Source of the DNA: Paracoccaceae bacterium
GTDB lineage: Bacteria > Pseudomonadota > Alphaproteobacteria > Rhodobacterales > Rhodobacteraceae
Reading direction: 5' to 3'
Assembly (NCBI GenBank): GCA_003605175.1
Contig: QWDA01000006.1
Location: forward strand, 186,001-250,000
Length of the DNA stretch: 64,000 nt
In this document: positions 42,147-48,651 of the stretch, piece by piece
Numbering within the stretch: the stretch's first letter is position 1
Layout of the letters: each line of letters begins with the position of its first letter
Notes under the pieces: model-generated
What the model was told of the DNA's origin: nothing
Seen by the model: the letters and a program-made list of their open reading frames with translations, nothing else
The model's database searches: none
Position numbers and translations under genes: made by a program

Positions 42147-42548
42147 CTATCCGACGTTTTCGGGCATTTTCGGCCAGCCTGCCTCGGCATCGGTATCGTG
42201 AATCGGGTCGGCAACGATCAGGTCGGAGAGATCGTCGTAGACCTCTATGCTGGGCGGCTCGGAAATCGCGATCGGTTGGCGTGTTGCGGGCACCGCCGCC
42301 TCCGAAGGCACGATCAGGCCCAACGCCTGAAGCTCGGCGGCGAATGCCTCGGCCATCTGCGACTCTTCGGGCGTCGCGCCCAGCTCGCGCGGCCGGTGCC
42401 CCTCGGTGATTGCGGTCCAGAGTTCCGCGCCCGACGGATTCAACCCGAAATACTGCCCCGTCGCCAGATTGAGGACAACAAGATCCCCTCCGAAACTTTC
42501 ATACACCACATCTGGACCAGAAACCTGGAATCCCATTCCCATATCCAT
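42147..42548 (-). CDS. PqqD-like (RRE-type) protein with an acidic C-terminal tail
   Basis: A 133-residue protein. Residues about 5-82 match the PqqD/RRE winged-helix fold (GGDLVVLNLATGQYFGLNPS, GAELWTAITEG, LGLIVPSE) that binds leader peptides in RiPP pathways. Residues 98-127 form a separate tail containing PSIEVYDDLSDLIVADPIHD and, a few residues on, EAGWP. The tail resembles the short hydrophobic/acidic peptides I recall encoded next to PqqD, HPr-kinase-like and NTP_transf_5 genes, so it could be a fused substrate. It ends at 42147 and begins with several candidate Met codons (42548, 42542, 42536) behind GGGAGT. Confidence 0.8.
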   Translation of the reverse strand: MDMGMGFQVSGPDVVYESFGGDLVVLNLATGQYFGLNPSGAELWTAITEGHRPRELGATPEESQMAEAFAAELQALGLIVPSEAAVPATRQPIAISEPPSIEVYDDLSDLIVADPIHDTDAEAGWPKMPENVG

Positions 42549-42593
42549 ACTCCCACTACGTGTTGCAGCCGAAATCCCATAGGGACCAGCCGC

Positions 42594-43583
42594 CTACAGA
42601 AGCTCTCTGACCTTCTTCACGAGTCGCCCGCCCAGCGATCGTCTTGCGCGCACCGGCCGGCGGCAATCGTCCACCTCCCGGCGTTCCACCTTGGAAATCT
42701 CCAGGAGTTCGTAGTCGATCATCTCTTCATAGGGGCGGCCGAGATCCATCATCCAATCCCGGCGCGATGAAGCGCCATGGTCCAGTTTCTTGCCGCAGGT
42801 GCCGACGCAATAGGCGCAGGCACCAAGCGGACCGGGTGCGTTCAGGAAATCCAGCAACCGCTCCCTCAGGTCGGGCCGGTCGTCGATCTCGAACCCCTCG
42901 TCAGAGAACGAGCCACCGTTCAGAACCGGACCATAGGCCGATTGCGGGCAGCGATAGATGCGCTCGCCCCGTACCGCGTGACACCCCCAGACATTGACCG
43001 CCTTGCATGCGCTCCAAACGTCCTGAACGATCTCAGCGCTCTTCGCCTTCTGGGTCGTGAACGTGCCTCGAAACCTCGGATATTTCGAGACATTGACCCG
43101 CGTCCCGAAGCGTTCACCTTTCCTGCGCAGCTCCAGGAGCCTTTCGTCGGTCAGCCCAGCCGCCGGGTAGACCGAAATCTCGATCTCGTCGAGAAGGCGC
43201 CACCCCTCATCCGGCAGTCTGTCGATCAGCATTCCATTCGTCGTGAGCTGCACGATGCGGCCAATCTTCGCGGCCTTCGCCACTGCCGCGACATCGACGA
43301 AATCGGGATGCAGCAACGGCTCACCACCGAGCATCCTGAGACGGTCGCAGCGGTAGACAGCCGCGAGGCGCCCAAGGACGCGCTCGACCGTCTGGACGTC
43401 GACATTCCACTTCCGCATGGCCGGGGAGCCATGGTTGCATTGCCGACAGGCGATATTGCAGTGGTCCGTGACCTCGATCTCCAGGTTCGATGGAGCAATG
43501 ATCCGTCCGTCTCGAATGCTGCTCTGGGCACGGGACAAAAGCCGGTCGCCGTCGTGGACCGGCCGTTCTGGACTTTCAATCAC
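42594..43583 (-). CDS. radical SAM protein with C-terminal cysteine cluster
   Basis: A 329-residue radical SAM enzyme, first gene of the operon. The iron-sulphur motif CNIACRQC (Cys42, Cys46, Cys49) is followed by the SAM-binding GGEPLLHPDF and by LTTNGMLIDRLP. A second group of cysteines near the end (ACAYCVGTCGKK) looks like an auxiliary cluster of the SPASM/twitch type, and GCHAVRGERIYRCPQSAY is another cysteine-bearing loop. It starts with GTG at 43583; no in-frame Met is present before the motif. The substrate is unknown; the PqqD-like protein encoded next suggests a peptide or protein. Confidence 0.87.
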   Translation of the reverse strand: MIESPERPVHDGDRLLSRAQSSIRDGRIIAPSNLEIEVTDHCNIACRQCNHGSPAMRKWNVDVQTVERVLGRLAAVYRCDRLRMLGGEPLLHPDFVDVAAVAKAAKIGRIVQLTTNGMLIDRLPDEGWRLLDEIEISVYPAAGLTDERLLELRRKGERFGTRVNVSKYPRFRGTFTTQKAKSAEIVQDVWSACKAVNVWGCHAVRGERIYRCPQSAYGPVLNGGSFSDEGFEIDDRPDLRERLLDFLNAPGPLGACAYCVGTCGKKLDHGASSRRDWMMDLGRPYEEMIDYELLEISKVERREVDDCRRPVRARRSLGGRLVKKVRELL

Positions 43584-43610
43584 AGCGTGTCTCTGCTCAT
43601 TTTCTCTGCT

Positions 43611-43676
43611 TTAGGTTGCAGGTAGCTGCAGCCGTTTCCGGCTCTTGTCGCACGTTGTCTCACAGGATCCAAGCAT
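43611..43676 (-). CDS. very short ORF just upstream of the radical SAM gene
   Basis: A 21-codon frame, MLGSCETTCDKSRKRLQLPA then Thr and TAA, ends 27 bp before the radical SAM start. The SCETTC segment is cysteine-containing and the size would suit a RiPP precursor, but the ribosome site is poor (an AGGAG lies about 25 bases upstream) and the frame is open far upstream through the glnA relic. This is a candidate only. Confidence 0.15.
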   Translation of the reverse strand: MLGSCETTCDKSRKRLQLPAT

Positions 43677-43785
43677 CAGTCGCGGCCACAATGTTTCTCC
43701 TGAACAGGGGAGCGGGGCTGGCAGCCTGAGCCCCCCGGGGACCGGGGCGCGCGCCGCCCTTCGGACCGGGCTGCCGTACCGCACA

Positions 43786-43928
43786 AACAAAAAAGGGCAC
43801 CCGAGGGCGCCCTTTCCGTCTCTGCCGAGGAAACTCAGCAGCTGTAGTACATCTTGAACTCGACCGGGTGCGGCGTGTGCTCGAAGGCATGGATTTCTTC
43901 CCACTTGAGCTCCATGTAGCCCTCGATC
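43786..43928 (-). repeat. duplicated glnA 3' end, copy A
   Basis: 143 bp that match 45615-45757 with about seven mismatches. It contains the last 30 codons of glnA (43835-43928, product ending [10 protein letters not shown]) including the stop, plus the terminator hairpin. Amino acid changes against the true glnA are conservative (Tyr to His, Ile to Val). Upstream of 43928 similarity ends abruptly. It is a relic or recombination junction, not a gene. Confidence 0.9.
43792..43815 (-). terminator. terminator of the relic glnA end
   Basis: AAAGGGCACC and GGCGCCCTTT form a 10-bp stem with one wobble pair and a CGAG loop. On the minus strand it is followed by TTTTTTGTTTG, a good intrinsic terminator. 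It would stop transcripts of the unknown membrane-protein gene before the radical SAM operon. Confidence 0.75.
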
Positions 43929-44005
43929 GCCGGCGGTGAAGCAGCTTCTGAAGAACGCCCGGAGGCTGGCCTGCCCGGCACACGAGGTGACGGGCGCTAC
44001 CCGCG

Positions 44006-45445
44006 CTAGTCGATCCATGCCCAGACCACCTTGTGCCCGTCTGGTACAGACAGCTCCTCCCGCTGGCGGTGCTCACCTTCGTCGGAGAGCTCACTGACCC
44101 AGATTCCCGCCTCTTTCAACCAGCCTTTCACGTCCGAAATCCTCGCCGACGTCACGAAGTACACGTACTCCGCCAATGGCCAGGTCGTCGGCCCCTCCCA
44201 CTGCGTGATCCCCATGCGGATGTCGGCCACATCATCCCGTGCCCGCAAGCCTTCCAACATGTCGTGTGCGTGCTTCACAGGAGCTCCCTGAAAGGAGGCA
44301 TCATCGCCATTGCCGTCGAAGAACTCTTCCACGGTGACAAGCGGCATCGGGCCCGAGCTGTATCCTTTCGAACGAAATTCGGGACCGAGCCGCGTCAGAA
44401 GCGCATCAAGCTTCTCCTCCGAAATCTCCGCACCCTCGGCCCCGGAAGGATCACCGTGCGTCGCCTGCATCGACGCTCTTGCGGAACTTCCCATCATGCG
44501 TTTCAGGAACCATTTTCCGGTCAGCAGGATCAGCGACCAGCGATGCGCAACACGCAATGCATTGCTATGTCTGCCTTCGAGTAGATCACGGTGATGAATC
44601 AATCCATCCTTCGCAAAATCGCTGAGCCAAAGCGCGAAACTTTGCCCCCAAGCATAACTTCTGGGAGTTTCGCGCTCTGTGACGATGCAACCGCCCCCCG
44701 CCGATTTGAATCGATGCTCGACGACCGCCTGAAGGTCCGCTTCCCCGCCTGCAGCATCGAGAATGCGCGTACGTTGATACGCATCTTCGTCGATTTCTAT
44801 CTGCGCATAGAAGCTTGGTGGGGTATCAGGCAGTTCGGTGCGGTCGCCATCATGCGCAAGATTCTCCAGTTCTGGCGGTTTCGGGATATCTAGCGCATCG
44901 AAGATGTTGGCTTGAGGAAATTCATACCAAACAGGAAAGACCGCTAGCTCATTCGCGGTGCCGCAGCGGAAATGGCCCCGTGTGCTATCGGGACGTAGTG
45001 GAAACCAAAGCCGCGCTGCCTCCAGCGAGGCGTGCACTTTTGTCTTCGAGGTGAAGGTGGGCTGGTGCGGTCTTGTCCTTGCCAACCATCCTTGTACGCG
45101 GTTCTGTCCAATCCAGAGAACCCAGATGGCAACAAGACCGAAGAGCAACCATCCAAGAAACGACCCGGAAAGCAAGGGGCTCAGCAAGGTTCCGAAACAC
45201 AGCACCAACGCCAGAGAAAGCGTTTCCTGATATGCGTTTGGAAAGACCACGGCATGCGAGGCAATGACTGCGAGCATGATCGCCGATGCAACGAGCAGAC
45301 CACCAACCGAGCCATTCCACGCCAATCCGAACGCATACAACACGCTCAAAGCCAGAAAAGGCAACAGTGCGCCGATCACGACGAGACGGCGAAGCCGCCA
45401 AAGGCGGTACAGTGCACTCGAAAACCCGGGAATCTCAAATCGCAT
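44006..45445 (-). CDS. membrane protein of unknown function between two glnA 3' ends
   Basis: A 479-residue protein from ATG 45445, which has a strong ribosome site (GGAGGTATGG). The N-terminus holds four hydrophobic helices (about 20-40, 45-67, 72-92, 95-113); residues 115-479 are soluble and probably cytosolic, with many acidic and aromatic residues and no recognised motif. Base composition is lower in G+C than the flanks and uses rarer codons such as GAT and TTT. The gene lies exactly between the two copies of the glnA 3' end and therefore looks imported. The open frame continues upstream to 46423 only as a shadow of glnA. Confidence 0.75.
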   Translation of the reverse strand: MRFEIPGFSSALYRLWRLRRLVVIGALLPFLALSVLYAFGLAWNGSVGGLLVASAIMLAVIASHAVVFPNAYQETLSLALVLCFGTLLSPLLSGSFLGWLLFGLVAIWVLWIGQNRVQGWLARTRPHQPTFTSKTKVHASLEAARLWFPLRPDSTRGHFRCGTANELAVFPVWYEFPQANIFDALDIPKPPELENLAHDGDRTELPDTPPSFYAQIEIDEDAYQRTRILDAAGGEADLQAVVEHRFKSAGGGCIVTERETPRSYAWGQSFALWLSDFAKDGLIHHRDLLEGRHSNALRVAHRWSLILLTGKWFLKRMMGSSARASMQATHGDPSGAEGAEISEEKLDALLTRLGPEFRSKGYSSGPMPLVTVEEFFDGNGDDASFQGAPVKHAHDMLEGLRARDDVADIRMGITQWEGPTTWPLAEYVYFVTSARISDVKGWLKEAGIWVSELSDEGEHRQREELSVPDGHKVVWAWID

Positions 45446-45594
45446 TCCATACCTCCATTTCGCCGGTTGCGCCTGACAATCCAGTTCGATTTTGGCGTTT
45501 CTTTGTCGGCTAAGGCTGATCGGCCAATTTTGCGCCGACAGGGCCAAACCAGCGTCTCGCATCAACACGACGCCGCATCGCCACCCCACCCGGC

Positions 45595-45609
45595 GGGGGG
45601 GGGGGGGGG
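45595..45609. repeat. run of 15 G residues
   Basis: A homopolymer of 15 G, between the island gene start (45445) and the glnA terminator. It follows CACCCGGC. Such tracts slip during replication and are also prone to sequencing error, so the true length may differ. Confidence 0.85.
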
Positions 45610-45614
45610 CCGGA

Positions 45615-45757
45615 AACAAGAAAGGGCGCCCGAGGGCGCCCTTTCCGTCTCTGCCGAGGGAACTCAGCAGCTGTAGTACATCTTGAACTCGATCGGGTGC
45701 GGCGTGTGCTCGAAGGCGTAGATCTCTTCCCACTTGAGCTCCATGTAGCCCTCGATC
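45615..45757 (-). repeat. glnA 3' end, copy B (the functional gene end)
   Basis: The counterpart of 43786-43928, about 95% identical over 143 bp. Here it is the natural end of the complete glnA gene with its terminator. Confidence 0.9.
45621..45644 (-). terminator. glnA terminator
   Basis: AAAGGGCGCC and GGCGCCCTTT form a perfect 10-bp stem with a CGAG loop, 20 bp beyond the glnA stop. On the minus strand it is followed by CTTGTTTCC. Confidence 0.75.
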
Positions 45758-47070
45758 TGGCTCTTGGTGAACACGTCGCCGGCGAGCAGGAAGTCCATGT
45801 CCTTTTCCAGCTCGTCCATCGCCTCGCGGAGCGACGCGCAGACGGTCGGGATGCCGGCCAGTTCCTCGGGCGGCAGGTCGTAGAGGTCCTTGTCCATCGC
45901 CTCGCCCGGATCGATCTTGTTCTTGATCCCGTCGAGACCGGCCATCAAGAGCGCCGAGAAGCAGAGGTACGGGTTCGAGGACGGATCCGGGAACCGGGCC
46001 TCGACGCGCTTCGCCTTCGGGCTCTCCGCCCACGGGATCCGCACGCAGCCCGACCGGTTCCGCGCCGAATAGGCCCGCAGCACCGGCGCCTCGAAGCCCG
46101 GGATCAGCCGCTTGTAGGAGTTGGTCGAGGGGTTGGTGAAGGCATTGAGCGCCTTGGCGTGCTTCAGGACGCCGCCGATATACCACAGCGCCTCCTGGCT
46201 GAGGTCGGCGTACTTGTCGCCCGCGAAGAGCGGCTTGCCGTCCTTCCAGATCGACATGTTCACATGCATGCCGGTGCCGTTGTCGCCGGCGATCGGCTTC
46301 GGCATGAAGGTCGCCGACTTGCCGTAGGCATGCGCCACGTTGTGGATCACGTACTTGTACTTCTGCAGCTCGTCCGCCTGCTTGGTGAGCGAGTTGAAGA
46401 TCAGGCCGAGCTCGTGCTGGCACGACGCCACCTCGTGGTGGTGCTTGTCGACCTTCATGCCGATCCGCTTCATGGTCGAGAGCATTTCCGAGCGCAGGTC
46501 CTGCGCGTCGTCCACCGGGTTCACCGGGAAATAGCCGCCCTTGATGCCCGGGCGGTGGCCCATGTTGCCCATCTCGTAGTCGGTGTCGGTGTTCCAGGCC
46601 GCGTCGATCGCGTCGACCTCGTAGGACACCTTCTGCATCGACACCGAGTATTTCACGTTGTCGAACAGGAAGAACTCGGCCTCGGGGCCGAAATAGGCGG
46701 TGTCGCCGATGCCCGACGACTTCAGATAGTCCTCGGCGTTCTTCGCGGTGCCGCGCGGGTCGCGGTCATAGCGCTCGTTGGTGTCGGGCTCGAGGACGGT
46801 GCAATGGATCGCCATCGTCTTCTCGGCATAGAACGGGTCGATATAGACCGAGTCCGGGTCCGGCATCAGCTTCATGTCGGACTGGTCGATCGACTTCCAG
46901 CCGGCGATCGACGAGCCGTCGAACATGAAACCCTCTTCCAGGAAGTCCTCGTCGACCTGGTCCGACATCACCGTCACGTGCTGCAGCTTGCCGCGCGGGT
47001 CGGTGAAGCGGATGTCGACATACTCGACTTCCTCGTCCTTGATCGTCTTGACAACGTCACTCTTGCTCAT
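45664..47070 (-). CDS. glnA: glutamine synthetase, type I
   Basis: Makes glutamine from glutamate, ammonia and ATP; main entry of ammonium into metabolism. The 468-residue protein shows the standard motifs: [14 protein letters not shown], the Mn-binding EAEFFLFD, the loop [24 protein letters not shown] and [21 protein letters not shown]. The conserved adenylylation tyrosine is in [11 protein letters not shown]. It follows glnB by 58 bp, the classical alphaproteobacterial glnBA arrangement, and ends in a strong terminator. Confidence 0.97.
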   Translation of the reverse strand: MSKSDVVKTIKDEEVEYVDIRFTDPRGKLQHVTVMSDQVDEDFLEEGFMFDGSSIAGWKSIDQSDMKLMPDPDSVYIDPFYAEKTMAIHCTVLEPDTNERYDRDPRGTAKNAEDYLKSSGIGDTAYFGPEAEFFLFDNVKYSVSMQKVSYEVDAIDAAWNTDTDYEMGNMGHRPGIKGGYFPVNPVDDAQDLRSEMLSTMKRIGMKVDKHHHEVASCQHELGLIFNSLTKQADELQKYKYVIHNVAHAYGKSATFMPKPIAGDNGTGMHVNMSIWKDGKPLFAGDKYADLSQEALWYIGGVLKHAKALNAFTNPSTNSYKRLIPGFEAPVLRAYSARNRSGCVRIPWAESPKAKRVEARFPDPSSNPYLCFSALLMAGLDGIKNKIDPGEAMDKDLYDLPPEELAGIPTVCASLREAMDELEKDMDFLLAGDVFTKSQIEGYMELKWEEIYAFEHTPHPIEFKMYYSC

Positions 47071-47128
47071 CGTGTCGACCTTTTCCTCTCCAAAGTCATG
47101 TGGTTGCGGCCCTGCACCGGGCCTGGCG

Positions 47129-47506
<378 letters not shown>

Positions 47507-47578
47507 TCAGACCACTTCCCGCGGTGAGTGCCAATTCGCTACGGTCGGGGGGCTGGGCCCGTCAGGGCGATTCCCCCT

Positions 47579-47603
47579 GCTTTGCCCAAAGTTTAGGCAA
47601 AGC
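47579..47603 (-). promoter_or_regulatory. palindrome upstream of glnB, possible NtrC site
   Basis: GCTTTGCC (47579-47586) and GGCAAAGC (47596-47603) form a perfect 8-bp inverted repeat with a 9-base AT-rich centre (CAAAGTTTA). It lies about 110 bp before the glnB start. Rhodobacter glnB-glnA is known to be NtrC-activated, so an NtrC enhancer is the natural guess, although the site is not a perfect match to the enteric consensus. Confidence 0.45.
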
Positions 47604-47730
47604 GGCGCGGATACAAGCGAATTTGAAACGAGAGGCCGGAAATGAGCGAAGTCCTGACCGTGGCACGGAGGAGGGCTGCCAAGGGTGGACGCGCTGCCAT
47701 TTCTCCCGGGTTGTTACATGGTGGGATCTT

Positions 47731-47902
47731 CTTGCCCGGAATCGAGGGCCGCAGGCCCGCCGGGCGGCGCCCGCCCGCCCCCGAGGGCGGGCGCCTTTGC
47801 AACGTTTCCGCCTAGAACTGCCGTTCGGCGGGGCGGTTGGATAAAGTGCACCGAACAAGAGTCGGAGGCGCCCACCCGCGGTCGGTCGCCGCCCGGCTCC
47901 AC
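47731..47902 (+). repeat. interspersed palindromic repeat, copy 2
   Basis: The relative of 18038-18209. It contains a perfect 11-bp inverted repeat, GGCGCCCGCCC (47766-47776) and GGGCGGGCGCC (47785-47795), followed by TTTGC. The shared 3' part includes CACCCGCGGTCGG. It lies directly before the nnrE-like gene. Confidence 0.55.
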
Positions 47903-47940
47903 GGCAGCCGCGACTTGCCGTCTCGATGAAAGGGCCAGAC

Positions 47941-48651
47941 ATGACAGACCTCCTCACCGCCGCCCAGATGCGCGCCATCGAGCAGTCGGCCATCGACGCG
48001 GGCGAGGTCACCGGCCTCGAACTCATGGAACGCGCCGGACGCGGCGTCGTCGAGGCGATCTTCGAGGAATGGCCGGAGTTTGGCGAACTTAACGGGTTTT
48101 TCGCGCGCTTTCTCCCTCGCAGAACGAAGAGAGCCGTCATCCTTTGCGGGCCGGGCAACAACGGTGGCGACGGCATTGTGGTGGCCCGCCTGCTCCGGGA
48201 GCGCCGCTGGGACGTTGTGGTCTTTCTCCACGGCGACCCGGTGAGGCTGCCGCCAGACGCGAAGACCAACCTCGAACGCTGGCAATCGGTCGGCCCATGC
48301 CTTCCCTTCCCGGAAGGCGCGGAGCGCGAGCGCCTGCTTCACGATCCCCATCCCGATATCTGGATGGACGCCGTCTTCGGAATCGGCCAGACGCGCCCCC
48401 TTCCCGAGCCGGTTACCCAAATGCTGCACCGCGTTTACTACGAACAGAACTGGTGCGGCGCGCCGGTCGTCGCGATAGACTTTCCAACCGGCCTCGACTC
48501 CGACACAGGCAAATCGGTTCAGACGTTTCATCTTGCCGCGGACCTGACGGTGACCTTTCACGCACGCAAGATCGGCCATGTGGAGGGCGATGGGCCAATC
48601 CGTTGCGGCAAGGTCGTCGTTGCAGACATCGGACTCGGAGACAACTCATGA
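47941..48651 (+). CDS. stand-alone NAD(P)H-hydrate epimerase domain protein
   Basis: A 236-residue protein from ATG 47941 (ribosome site AAAGGG); ATG 47926 would add five residues. It covers only the YjeF N-terminal domain: CGPGNNGGDGIVVARLL, DAVFGIGQTRPL, VAIDFPTGLDSDTG and FHARKIGHVEG, so the binding and catalytic segments look intact. Its first 135 bases are nearly the same as those of the next gene (about 12 differences), and then the two diverge strongly. It overlaps the full nnrDE gene by ATGA. It is either a true second epimerase or the product of a partial duplication. Confidence 0.8.
   Translation: MTDLLTAAQMRAIEQSAIDAGEVTGLELMERAGRGVVEAIFEEWPEFGELNGFFARFLPRRTKRAVILCGPGNNGGDGIVVARLLRERRWDVVVFLHGDPVRLPPDAKTNLERWQSVGPCLPFPEGAERERLLHDPHPDIWMDAVFGIGQTRPLPEPVTQMLHRVYYEQNWCGAPVVAIDFPTGLDSDTGKSVQTFHLAADLTVTFHARKIGHVEGDGPIRCGKVVVADIGLGDNS

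Noticed and set aside
38181-43583. Lasso-peptide biosynthesis cluster
   Set aside because: The PqqD-like and kinase-like genes suggested it, but no lasso cyclase, no transglutaminase-like protease and no exporter are present, so the name is not justified.
43835-43928. A second functional glutamine synthetase gene
   Set aside because: Only the last 30 codons are present; no upstream coding similarity follows.
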